Positions 1 to 11,033 of a stretch of DNA of 64,000 nt are shown piece by piece. The notes under the pieces are model-generated. The model saw nothing but the letters and a program-made list of their open reading frames with translations. It had not been told where the DNA came from and made no database searches. The DNA lies in assembly GCA_003008705.1 (NCBI GenBank), contig PDUO01000005.1, forward strand, positions 871,997 through 935,996. Reading direction: 5' to 3'. This DNA comes from Pezicula radicicola. Its lineage: Eukaryota; Ascomycota; Leotiomycetes; Helotiales; Dermateaceae. The first letter of the stretch is position 1. The number at the start of each line of letters is the position of its first letter. Position numbers and translations under genes: made by a program.

Positions 1-1775
1 ATTTTAGCCAATTTGGGGGGTCCTCGATAGCATGGCCGACCCCAAAAACTTCATCGGAAGATCAAGTCACCAAGTTCAAGCTTACTGTGGCGAAAACGGG
101 GAGGTTTCTCAAGCTTTGGCCAAGTACTCGACTGCAATTTCCAGTGCGAAGGCTGTCGAGTTGACAGTTTAGGGAATTGGTAGTTGGAAGACAGAAGCTC
201 TGTGCCAACAAAATTCTGGTGGTTTATGAATCCAAGTTACATAGGCAAAAATAAGTGAATTACCCCAGTCAGAAACATTACTTAAATCCAGTGGGTTATC
301 TAATAAGTGAATGATCTAAATTAAGGAAGTTATCCGAAATTTAAGTATTTAAAATAGACCGAATTACTCAAATTGAACGAGCTACTTCGTCTATATTCAC
401 GAGCTTGTCGGTACAATTATAGCAATCAATCGCAAGTACTTGAGAACAAGCGAAATTGCCTCCATTTTAAAGTTCTTATAGATCAATTCGTCAGCGTAAA
501 AATCCTCGGGGTTTAAAAAGGTATTGTATAAGGGGTTTGCCTATGGCATCACTTAATCTCTGATAGTAATTCCAGGATTTTCCCTTGGTGTTCAAATTTG
601 TTTTTGACATAACAACAAAATTTGCTCACGTTGCTATTTGCATCGTCATTTATATTCCAAAAGGTTACATAGTGGTAGTGCAGTAGCTCACTAATTTGAT
701 TAACGCTCTTGGTTTGAGTACCAACCCTCTATATGCAGGATCAGCATAGTCTGTTAAATGCCATATCGATTATCAACATATATCATGGCCTCTAAGTACA
801 AACTTGCTAACATACCTACCATTTCACTACTTCATTCCCCGATTCTGTTTTAAGCGAGCACCATTTTAAGCGAGGAAATGCCACCCAAATCTCTTATTAT
901 CTTGGCGTGGGATCCAATGTTCTTGGAGACTAAAATACAAAATACGCAACGCTAGAATGCCTTAGACAGTACTTTTCTTTATTACTAGGTAGTTAGAATA
1001 AACAAAAACTTACTATCCCTTAGTGCGTTAAAAGTCGTTTTTCACAGGCATTCGACACCCCCAGAATTTTATCACCAAAATCTGTGTGTAGCTTGTTGTG
1101 CACATTCGTCTATGGAAATGGCGTTCAATTCAATAGATAATATTTAAAACAAAGAAAGTTACGATTTTAAGTATGACGAAATAGAACAAAGAAAGTAAGT
1201 TACTTGTATATAGGTTTAAGCTATCTGCATAATATACTCTAAACACAGAATATAACGCAATTGAATACTTATAGGATATAACTTTTGAAGTCTGTATATA
1301 GGCAAAGCTATCGTATTCTGCATAGAGTAATGATTACTAAAATATGCCTATTTGCAGAAAAGGGGAACAGCTGCATAACTATGTTACAGATAAAGAAGAA
1401 TAAAGAAACATAGCTATGTGTACTAGCTACTTGGACGCGAACGGCAACATACTCATTCCTTTGAGGAGGGTAATCATTGTTTAATAGGGAGAGAGACAAA
1501 TAAAGAGAAAAACAAGTCCATATAATGGGGAAATGTAACTTGAGGAAAGTGTAAGTAACATGAGTACACATTACTACTTACTACTATAAGAACTATAATA
1601 CAACTACATCATTATAAGCTTTACCTAACTGCGCTATAAATAGCTTAGTTACTATATTGCAGAGCTAAACGTACTGCTGGCATAGCCTGCTTATAAGAAG
1701 AGAGAATTCATGAATATTACGCGCTCTGATTAGATTCCGAAGGCTCAAACCCATTCTTTCCTCGCTGTCAACAAA
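1..1775. other. AT-rich gene-poor stretch
   Basis: No credible coding region is seen; open frames are short, leucine/serine-rich and unconserved in appearance. Composition is strongly AT-biased, as in RIP-mutated islands of ascomycete genomes. The only structured element recognised is a degenerate array of about 18-bp units at 259-380, listed separately. The last part must contain the promoter of the gene starting at 1776. Confidence 0.6.
259..380 (+). repeat. Degenerate 18-bp minisatellite array
   Basis: About seven head-to-tail units of 16-18 bases, each beginning ATTAC, GTTAT or similar and continuing into an A-rich second half, for example the units starting at 259, 277, 295, 329 and 363. 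The same unit, better preserved, occurs at 33003-33066 and elsewhere in the window, which is why I read this as an array rather than chance AT-richness. Copies here are strongly diverged. Confidence 0.45.
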
Positions 1776-3121
1776 ATGAATAGAACAAGAACACGTCTTT
1801 TTTCGGCGGCTCAACCAGCAGCCGTGTACGAGTGTCTCGCAGATGAGTATTTACGTCGTGTAGGCAAGACCATAAAGGAGATGGAATCTTCCGGCGACAT
1901 GTCGATTACCTCAAGATTAGGACCCCTAGAGGTACCCATTGATTATTTACAGACCTCTTCTGCTAAGAAACTAAGGTTTCCGGAAACTCCCGAGGATAAA
2001 GCAATGGCAACAAAGGTAAAAACCTTGGCTCTGCCTATGGAATTCTTACGTGAGATTTCCAAGACCGTAGAAAGTATGGATCCTGAGAACTCAAAACCAT
2101 TCCGTGCTACATTGGTTTCGGAGCTGAGGCGTTGGTCCATCGAATATCCCGAGGCAGTAAGCCAGAAGAGAGAACCAGTCACCTTTACCAACAATGTTCA
2201 TGAGAGATTTGAAACATTCAGTCGCTTCCCTGAGTTACCAGACGAAATCAAAAGTAAAATATGGGAATTTGCATTACCGGGTCCTCGAGTCTTTGAATTC
2301 GTTAGTATGGGATTGGAACCGCTCATTCTTCGTAGTCAGGAGCCCCCAAGAACAATGAAGCTATCGAAGCCAAGCCATACCGACTTGTGTAGTATTAGAA
2401 GTACATGTGTGATGGCATTCGAAGCTGTCGCGGGTAGATACAACGTTCGCGACTACACTAGCAGTCCCAACACCAAAACGGCAGATCCCAGAAGTTATGA
2501 TATTCCGAAAACCATTGTACTTGAAGATCCGGATGAAGACATCACATATCTACATGATTTGGTTGCTTTCGAATGGTTCTTCAAGGTCATGGCAGTGCAT
2601 ACGGATGTGACAGAACTCAAGACGATAGCTTTTAGGGCAGATTTCTGGAGCGCTTGGTTTACGCAAGGTTGGTTTACGCAAAGTCGGGCTTTTCAGAAGC
2701 TTACTCGAGAGTGTCTCCCAAAGCTTACGGGTCTCAAAAAAATCATTTTAACCCGTGGCAGGGAAAGTCTCAGATTTGCAGGGCTTCCTCTCCGGTTGGA
2801 GGAAAAACCACATCCTTATGAAAGACCAGAACAGGAGACCGTTGACAGATTTCGCAGAATTGTCGCCGAAACCCCTGATCTATCTTACCTAACAGGTGTG
2901 GAGATAGTTTTCGCCGTCGTAATAAGATTGGATCCACCCACAATGCTTTCAGACGTAATCGACGATTGGATCATGGATTATCGCGATGATAAGGTAAGCT
3001 CACTGTACTTAGAATAACTTATTAAAACTGACTTTTATTCTCCTCCTAGGATTATGGTCGCGATCTAATAAACCGTAGACTAGGCCTCGACCACCTTATC
3101 AATTATCGGTCATTCCCCTGA
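1776..3121 (+). CDS. 2EXR-domain protein, function unknown
   Basis: Two exons (1776-2993, 3050-3121) with a 56-nt GTAAGC...CCTAG intron give 429 aa. The middle of the protein (about residues 150-175) has the pattern FSRFPELPDEIKSKIWEFALPG-type: F-x-x-F-x-x-L-P-x-E-[IL]-[RK]-x-x-I-W, the hallmark of the fungal 2EXR domain, a small module superficially like an F-box and found in large lineage-specific families, especially in Leotiomycetes and Sordariomycetes. No signal peptide or membrane segment. The stretch 2654-2683 is a 15-nt direct duplication that repeats the peptide WFTQ. The gene sits between AT-rich islands, a usual location for these families. Biochemical role is unknown. Removing the intron replaces a seven-residue readthrough tail by 23 residues. 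Confidence 0.75.
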
Positions 3122-4202
3122 CTGATTCACTTCGCTAAAGAAAAGTGCACATGATTTGCATGATGCAAATGCTATCCAGAATCAAATATTTCATTCTTTT
3201 AAATATAAACAGATTATTAAGATATTGTGAGCCGCAAACTTATAGTTAATCAATCAGACAGCCCCATTCTAAACAGGCAGCTTCACCATAAACTTCATCA
3301 AAACGGTAAGAGCAAGAAGACTTAGGGGGCTTCCTCTTAGTTTCTCTGGATGTGGCGGACAGGTCCCTTAATATTTTAATATACGCTGTACCTCGAAACT
3401 TGTGTTGCAATCTTTCTTTCTGATGTGGTTAAAATAGAGTTAGTTGTTTTCCTCGGCTAAATTTAATTTAAGCGACATGACACAGGCGTATGTCAGTACT
3501 GTATCTGTTTTGACGAAACATGGAGGCGTGAGAAACATTAGCAGGTAAGACCTAATAAAATTAGATAAAAACTTAAACGTTTCAGATGTCTAATTTCTTC
3601 AAAACTAAGAGTTCTAATACAACCTTTTAGTCTCCACATACCTCCACAATCTAACCTCTCATTTTTGCTTTGTTACTGATAGATATTGAGACTATCTCCT
3701 CTTACCTTCATATCAACAAGCGCAAAACGACCTAAAAGAATGCACTTTTAGCTTTGTTGACTTAAGAGAGTCTGGCTGGATGTAATAAAAAGTGTTGCGA
3801 AGTGTAACGGTTGCATAGGGCACAACAAAGTATTGTGTCTTTAGATGTGAGCGAAACTTTTCTGATTAGCATATGCCATCCAAGAACCATTCTGTCCAGT
3901 CTTTATTAGACCTTTTGTAGTCAGAAAGGTAATGTTTGTTGAGGGCTGATTATTAACGTACCAATAGAGCCCAACTTAGCCAGGCAGGCTTCACAATCAA
4001 TCATACCACAGAGTGTATTCAAATGGGAATTGACAGCATTAATAGCCGTTCTAACGGAGTTGCAAACCTTTGTAAATGAGATCGGATCGATATTACTGTC
4101 TGGCTAATAGTTACACTTGATCCAATCTATCAACCCAGCCAAACGCCACCATAACCCCAAAATTCACTGTCAGCCATAAAACGCCAAACTTCCCCTGTAC
4201 CT
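3122..4202. other. AT-rich intergenic region
   Basis: I see no gene, RNA gene or clear repeat. It holds the 3' flanks of two convergent genes (2EXR gene and SSL2). AT-rich with scattered short frames only. Confidence 0.6.
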
Positions 4203-6754
4203 CTATTCCAAAGTAGCTTGTTTCCTCTTCTGAATATCCCTTGTCATCTTCTTGAAGAAAGGATTACTCTCGCCCTTTTTCTTCTTCAAATCCTTGTTTT
4301 TGCTCCTGTTTTGCTCAACATACGCCATATCTTGGCCTCCAGCCAGCTCACTAAGAGTGCCCGCCGTTCTCCTTGCTCCTGCCTTTTTCTTTTTCGCTGC
4401 ACCACCAATAACTTTGTCGTTGCGGTGAAATAAATCATCCTTCAAGTCCTCGTCCCAGTCATCATTCTGAAGCATGACATTCTGGAGGAGTTCGCGACGT
4501 TCTGCTGCTGTGGCAAAGGCGAGACCAGGAAGGTTCTCAATACCTTGAAGGTGGGTGATAACCTTGAATGCGTAGCCTTGATCAACGAGGAATGCCTGCC
4601 GCTTTGAGGAGTAATACATCTCTTGGGTGTCCTTGGAAACTAGGGAGTAGAAGAATGCATTGAAACCTTCGTCGTTCCTACGTTTGGCTCGCAAGATGCG
4701 ACCCAAGCGCTGGGCTTCTTGACGTCGGGAACCGTAGTGTGACGAGATTTGGATCAAGCAAGTGGCTTCAGGCAAGTCGAGTGACGTGTCACCAATCTTA
4801 GACAAGAAGAGGGTATTGATGTTTTCGTTATGTTGGAAATTTTCTAGGATGCGAAGACGTTCTTGCTGAGCAGTCCCTCCGAAGATAAAGGCTTTGTTGA
4901 GCTTTTGAGCGTATGCATGGAGGGCATAAACATTATCAGAGAAGACAATGATTTTGTCTCCTCGTTTTTCATGGTAGTCGATGAGAAACTGGCATGCTTG
5001 AAACTTTCTGGGGTTCATAATATATAGTAGAGCGCGCTTCCGACTTGGTGCATTAAGATACTCTGAGTAAAACTCTGTAGTCATTGGGCACCAGACTTCA
5101 GCACACTGAACCTTGGCAATATGACCCTGCGCGGCGAGCTCCATCCAGTTGGCCTCGTAAAGCTTCGGGCCAATTAAGAAGTTCAGATCTGCAATCTTAT
5201 CATCTTCTCGAAGTAGGGTAGCTGTCAGACCCAATTTAGAATGTGTCTTGATATTAGATGTGACTTTTCTGAAGATATTAGCGGGCACCACGTGAACCTC
5301 GTCGAGAATCATTAAACCCCATTCTCTACCCTGCAAGAAAGTCATCATTTTTTCGGCATCATAGGAACGTGTGCGGGTTTGGGTAACCATAGAATATGTT
5401 GAAACGATGATACCGGTGTTCCGTGTGAACTTTTCCTTATGATCCGAAGTGAAGACGGCAATATCTTGGGGATTGATATTCGACCACTTGAGAAATTCCT
5501 GTCGCCATTGTACGACGGACATAGAACTAGTGCAAAGGACAATGACACCCTTCTTGATGGTGCAGGCAGCTGTTATTCCAACCAAGGTCTTCCCAGCGCC
5601 GCAAGGCAAAACAATAATGCCACTCTTCGCTCTGCCGTTACCGAACATCTTACTTAAACTCTTCTCCTGATAACTTCGAATTTGAGCGCTCGGTCTCAGG
5701 TCAATTTCGAGATCTGGATTCACCATATCGTTTCTAAAATCATATTCCTCAAGGACGGGATATGACAATGCCAGACACCTCTTCTGGGCTTCTTCCACGC
5801 CAGTATCAGCGATCTCAAATGAATGGACAGCATCGGCGTTGTCGTCGTCATCATCTTCTTCGGTCAGAGTTCTTAAAATATCATCTTGTTCTGCATTTTC
5901 GCCTTCTCCAGGTCTGTTTCCTGGCGGCTGCTCTGTGGCCTGCTGCACTCCAGCAGCATTCTTGGTTCCAGGGATGACCAAGGCACCCATCTTTGGTGCA
6001 GATGATGTCGTGGTTGCCTGTTCTCCTTGTACACGCAACGGACCAATAACAGGATCTTTTAATAGACGCTGTATCAGCTCTGCGTCAACACTTTCTAGGA
6101 AGTACTTGGTATTCTTCAAAACCAGCTTGACCTTGCCAAAAGAGGCCGCAGAATTGACGATGAAGTTCCGTAGTTCATCAGGAATAGGTGTTTTTGATAA
6201 ACGGTCCAGCACGTTCATTATATCCTTCGGATTCAATCCTACAGATACAGCTGCATAAAGACTGTGAGATGTCAAAGCGTACTCGTGAAGGAATGTAGGT
6301 CGCGATAGAGGTTCTGCGATAGTAGTTAAGAAATCCTGCGCGTGAGCCGCCAGCGGCGAAAAGCTTTCCATAATAATTCTGGCCTTTCTGGGATCTATCC
6401 ATAGAGGGCGATTGTCATGATCCGGCTTCAGAGCCAAGTATGAGAAATCGTTATTCCCAAAATGGTGGCTTGCAGTGTCTCTATTTCCTACCGGCCTTGT
6501 CTTTTGATACTGTTGAATGGAGAATTTTTTCAACGCTGTATTGATGGCAGCCTGCTCCCCCTCACTTGCCTCTTCCTCGGAAAAATCATCGTCGCTGTCG
6601 ATGCTCTGTGGCGTGGCAGGGCCGGGAGTTGAGGCCGCAGAGCCTTTATTCGACTTCACAGCTCCTTGAGCACCTACTCACTGTTAGCAATCGTAGAAGT
6701 TTGGGCAGAGCAAACAAAGCCCATACTTGATGGTGCTTTTCTCTTTGGCGGCAT
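4203..6754 (-). CDS. SSL2: TFIIH helicase XPB/Ssl2 (Rad25/ERCC3)
   Basis: Two exons on the minus strand (6754-6727, 6673-4203) with a 53-nt intron (ends GAGTAG) give 832 aa, close to the usual size of fungal XPB. The first exon encodes only nine codons and a base (MPPKRKAPS), a basic start. The ATP-dependent 3'-5' DNA translocase of TFIIH opens promoters for RNA polymerase II and works in nucleotide excision repair. Seen: acidic N-terminus, XPB N-terminal domain (about 60-220), Walker A GAGKT (about 368-372), DEVH box (about 467-470), the XPB-specific RED motif in LLREDDK (about 499-501), motif [10 protein letters not shown] (about 669-676), and a lysine-rich C-terminus. Essential gene, no defects. 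Divergent from the CHY-finger gene across 272 bp. Confidence 0.97.
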
Positions 6755-7026
6755 CTGGATGGTTGTCGACAGATGTTGCCTGTGAGGTTGAGGATGAAGG
6801 AAGAGAGGATTATGACAGAAGAAACTGGGGACTTTGAGGCGAAGCTAGGGCGAGGCGACGTTCAGTCATCAAAGAGGCTTGGCTGCGCAGCCTTGTCGCG
6901 TTGTAAAAAGATTCTGGCGCGAACCCCCCCCCAAACTTGAGCCTCAGCTTTTGCCTCGATTCGAAAATCGTTCACCAGTTTGAGATCCAAAACCAGAAGA
7001 AAGCAATCAAATATAAATTGTGCATC

Positions 7027-7555
7027 ATGTGGTAAGGGCTCAAATGAATTGCAATGGGTTAAAGCCTGACTGTTTTCACAGTAAACACATTCTTAACGCG
7101 CAAGTCTCTATTCGAGCACCATGCTGTAAATAACACACCCCGCGAACCACCGTCGGACATGTTCTGATGCTCTAAACCAGGCAGAAAATGGTTCGACTGC
7201 GCAGAATGCCATGCTGAATCCGAAGCCCATCCCCTCCTCCAGTCGACAGAGATGGTCCGAGATACTTCCCCGCTCTCCCCGCTGAGTTCTCTAGCTAATG
7301 GGCCCGCAGACGTTCATCTGCAAGAAGTGCAAGAAGGCTTTCCGCAAGGATGCTGCTGAGTACGAAGAGAGCGACGAGTACTGCCCACATTGCGATAACC
7401 ATTACGTTCTCGAAGCTGTAACACCTAAGCCGGTTTTGGAGTTTGAGGGTGAAGACATTAGAAAGGACAGTAGGATGATTAAGGACGACAGAATCAAAGG
7501 AAAAGAGATGAGGACGATCTTTGATGTCGAGGAGGCTCCAAACAAACTTGGTTAA
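7027..7555 (+). CDS. CHY-type zinc-finger protein (Hot13-like)
   Basis: Four coding exons (7027-7031, 7082-7125, 7181-7254, 7310-7555) give 122 aa. The reconstruction is driven by the protein: the spliced product starts MCKHILNAQ and carries CC-RKWFDCAECH, then CKKC and YCPHC, i.e. the CHY zinc-finger pattern (C2, H4, C16, C17, C23, C26, H27, H33, C45, C48, C66, C69, H72). The family includes yeast Hot13, a zinc-binding redox helper of the mitochondrial intermembrane space Mia40 pathway, and the CHY part of RCHY1. The tail after residue 75 is charged. The first coding exon is only five bases and the third intron uses a weak GTCCGA donor, so exon edges there are less certain than the identity. 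Convergent with PRE6 (191 bp apart). Confidence 0.85.
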
Positions 7556-7746
7556 GGGGTGTTATTATACATGGGAATGGGCGAATATGGATTTGATTTA
7601 GCGGCATGGATATGGGATATGAATGAGCTCTGCTAACCCTGAATTGGCCCAATCCATCTATGGAACAAGTCAGATGATTCATCGCTCATTGATATAGTAC
7701 ACAGGCTCTATGGAGGTGATGTTAAAGACGTAATGAGTAATGTCCC

Positions 7747-8766
7747 CTATGCTCCTGCAGCATCATCCGGCCCTCTTGTCAAAATTGCCGCATTGCCAGT
7801 TCCTGGTGTCCGACCAGTCTTCTTCTTGGCAGCTTCCTCCTGCTTCTCTTGCTCGATAGCCTTTACATATGCCTCGATGTCCTCCACTGGCAACATCTCA
7901 ATGACCTTTCCTGGTGCCATGATAGCAATCTCGATGTTTTTTGCTCCAGTCTGCACAACTTCCAATAATGACTTGATTGTCAATTTGATTGTAGCCTCTC
8001 TGTCCATATCGTCCTTGTGGTTCCGCTCTAGGAACTCGCGGACCGTCTTGCTGGATCTACCGATAGCATTTGCCTTCCTATATAACCGTTAGAATGATGG
8101 GCTGCAAATTGACAAAAAGAACTATCCATACCAAGCAGAATAGATACCAGATGGTTCGGTCTGGTATAGTCTTGGTGTCTTGTCGTTGGGGTCAAATCCA
8201 ACGATTAGTGTACTAATACCAAACGGTCTGACACCTCCACTCTGTGTATATCTCTGCTGAACACCTGCCACATATTTCGTAATGTATTCGATCGTGACAG
8301 GGTCTTCGACGGTCAGACGATGGGATTGCGCTTCTAAACGGGCCTTGTCGACCAAGATTCGTGCATCGGCATTGAGACCTGCAAAGGCAAGGCAGACATG
8401 GGTATCGACGAGACCAATCTTCGATGGGGTAATCCGGGTGTCTTGGAGCTTCATCGCTGAACGCTTCTCACATCCTAGCACCACGATATCTGCTCCCTTT
8501 ACGCCGACAGCACAAGTTCCTTGTTTATTTTAGCTATGTTTGGCAATACAACCTGTTCATCCTCATACCTCGTTTGACAGCCTCGAGTGCGTATTCAACC
8601 TGGAACACATGTCCATCCGGACTGTGTATCTTATTAGGAGATGTCGAAATTTCTTGCTTGGTCTACCACTAACCTGAACACTGGATATTGTCAGCTAATG
8701 CCATCAAAGCTGATTTACCAGGGAGCTATGCTTACCGGAAAGAGCTCTATCATAACCGGAAGCCAT
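7747..8766 (-). CDS. PRE6: 20S proteasome subunit alpha-4 (Pre6)
   Basis: Five exons (8766-8736, 8680-8674, 8621-8569, 8519-8132, 8077-7747) give 269 aa. The product begins [20 protein letters not shown], the conserved alpha-subunit N-terminus that gates the 20S core, followed by [11 protein letters not shown] (proteasome alpha signature), [27 protein letters not shown] helix 2 and [11 protein letters not shown]. The match to yeast Pre6 (alpha 4) is closer than to other alpha subunits, notably [10 protein letters not shown] and [15 protein letters not shown]. The C-terminus is a K/E-rich then G/A/D-rich tail. Exon 2 is only seven bases; without it the frame and the VFSPDG box are lost. Introns are 49-55 nt. 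Acts in nucleus and cytosol for ubiquitin-dependent degradation. Confidence 0.96.
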
Positions 8767-9335
8767 GATTTCTATTGTTTCAAATTACTCTGTTGTGTGG
8801 GTATCGTCTGTAGGGTTCATGAGAAGCGCTGGATCTGTCTGGATTGGTGAGTTGGATGGAAATTGTGTTGCTCAGGTCTGTCAGTACCAGGCTGCCTGTT
8901 GACGCGCATTGGAGCTTCCTTAGATAACACGTGACTATTCTAAACCGAACGGGCTGTGAGGGTAGAACTGAAGCGCCACAGAAGGCTGAGTGAGGCTGAA
9001 GCTAGATATCCTCCCACCTTTGGATGGAGCTCAGGGACCGGCTATTTACTTTCCATATACTTTTCCCCGACTCTGGACCTTGAACTACTCAGGATTTTGT
9101 CGATATCAATTACCAGCACATCTAGAGCTTATTTCAAGGCCTTTGTATAAATCCTACTTCTCCGGTTTGTATTGCAAAGACTTCTGTCAAAAAGCCTTCT
9201 GTACCACCACTGACAACAATTGATAATCGCGGCATCGGTTCCGAGGTAGATCCTTGCTCTGGCTCGCAAAAGCTCTTTTTTGAATATCTAAAGTCTATTT
9301 CATAGCACGAAAAGATTGCTAGTTGCCTTTACATC
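8767..9335. other. Divergent promoter region between PRE6 and the dehydrogenase gene
   Basis: 569 bases between two outward-facing starts. Short frames here are unconvincing. No element could be named with confidence. Confidence 0.5.
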
Positions 9336-11033
9336 ATGGCAATGCGCTCTCGGTTTGTTCTCGCTATACGCAGAACTCGACTACCTACATCTACGGCTTC
9401 AAGATCACTACGTGCTGCTACACAATCGCGTTGGCAAAGTACAGCGACCACGGAAGGGAGTGAGGGTATAGCGAAAGGGACGACTGGGACTTCGAAAACA
9501 ATCAAATTCACATCCGAAACATATCCCGAGATCAAACGGGACTCGAAGTTCGCCCAGATATCAGAAGATCATGTCAAATTCTTCAAGGAGCTTCTTGGGA
9601 AGGAATCTGCTGTCATCGACGGCGTTACCAAAGATGCGACGGACGACATCGAGCCTTTCAATGGGGACTGGATGCGAAAGTATAGAGGCCATACGAAGCT
9701 TGTACTGAAACCAGGGTCAACGGAGGAAGTCAGCAAGGTTTTGAAATATTGCAATGATAATATGTTGGCCGTTGTCCCACAAGGAGGAAACTCTGGGCTT
9801 GTCGGAGGGTCAGTACCAGTCTTCGACGAGATTGTCATTAATATGAGCCGCATGAACCAGATTCGATCCTTCGATGAGGTTTCAGGAACTCTTGTTGCGG
9901 ATGCTGGTTGCATTTTAGAGTCTACGGACAACTACCTCGCCGACAAAGGATACATCTTTCCCTTGGATTTGGGTGCTAAAGGCTCTTGTCATATTGGAGG
10001 AAATGTCGCAACGAACGCTGGAGGCTTGCGTTTACTACGATACGGGAGCTTGCACGGTAGCGTCCTCGGCATTGAAGCTGTACTACCAGACGGCACGATT
10101 GTAGATGATCTTTCTAAACTGCGCAAGAACAACACAGGCTATGACCTCAAGCAATTATTTATTGGTGCAGAAGGCACCATCGGTATAATAACTGCGATAT
10201 CTATTCTGTGTCCACAACGATCGAAGGCGATCAACGTGGCCTTCTTTGGTCTTGAGTCTTTTGAAAAGGCACAAGAAACTTTCCGAGAAGCCAAGGGCCA
10301 GCTATCCGAGATTCTCTCTGCATTCGAGTTAATGGACCGTCCTAGTCAAGATCTTGTGCAGAAAGTTACCAACAACAAGCGTCCTTTGGAGGGAGAGCAT
10401 CCATTCTACTGCCTCATTGAGACCAGCGGCTCCAACTCTGAGCATGATAATGAAAAACTTGATAAGTTCCTCGAATACGTCATGGAAAAAGAGATTGTGT
10501 CTGATGGTGTTGTCGCCCAAGACCAGACTCAGCTCCGAGATTTATGGGGCTGGCGCGAAGGTATCCCAGAATGCCTGGGTCACTGGGGAGGTGTCTACAA
10601 ATATGACGTTTCGATACCTCTTGAGGAGCTTTACCAACTCGTTGAAGATACACGAGAGAAGATTGAGGCCGCCGGTCTGAAAGGCGATAGTGATACGCAT
10701 CCTGTGGTCGATGTAGTTGGTTATGGTCATATGGGCGACAGTAATCTACATTTGAATGTTGCAATACGGCGGTACGATAAAGCGGTTGAAAAGGTATTGG
10801 AGCCCTTCGTGTATGAATGGATTGCGAAAAGGAATGGTAGCATCAGCGCAGAGCACGGATTGGGCCTGGCCAAAAAGAACTACATTGGCTATAGCAGGAG
10901 CGACACTATGATTGGTCTAATGAAACAGATCAAGAATCTATACGACCCTGTAAGTACCTCTCTCTTCTCATGCACTCTTGGAAACACACTAACGATATAG
11001 AATGGTATTATGAACCCGTACAAATATATCTAG
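9336..11033 (+). CDS. DLD2: Mitochondrial FAD-linked D-2-hydroxyglutarate/D-lactate dehydrogenase
   Basis: Two exons (9336-10949, 11001-11033; 51-nt intron) give 548 aa; the last exon adds NGIMNPYKYI, the usual family ending. An N-terminal Arg/Ser/Thr-rich, acid-free leader (about residues 1-35) is a typical mitochondrial presequence. FAD-binding PCMH domain about 105-290 with PQGGNSGLVGGSVP and GGNVATNAGGLRLLRYG; FAD-oxidase C-terminal domain about 330-545 with the zinc/substrate motif GHMGDSNLHLN and SAEHGLGL. These place it with yeast Dld2/Dld3 and human D2HGDH, which oxidise D-2-hydroxyglutarate (often coupled to pyruvate reduction to D-lactate). D-lactate as main substrate cannot be excluded from sequence. 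Divergent from PRE6. Confidence 0.92.

Noticed and set aside
5839..6258. Long open frame opposite to SSL2
   Set aside because: Serine-rich antisense shadow of a clearly conserved gene.
8956..9223. Small plus-strand frames in the PRE6 upstream region
   Set aside because: Overlapping short frames in a promoter with no protein-like pattern.
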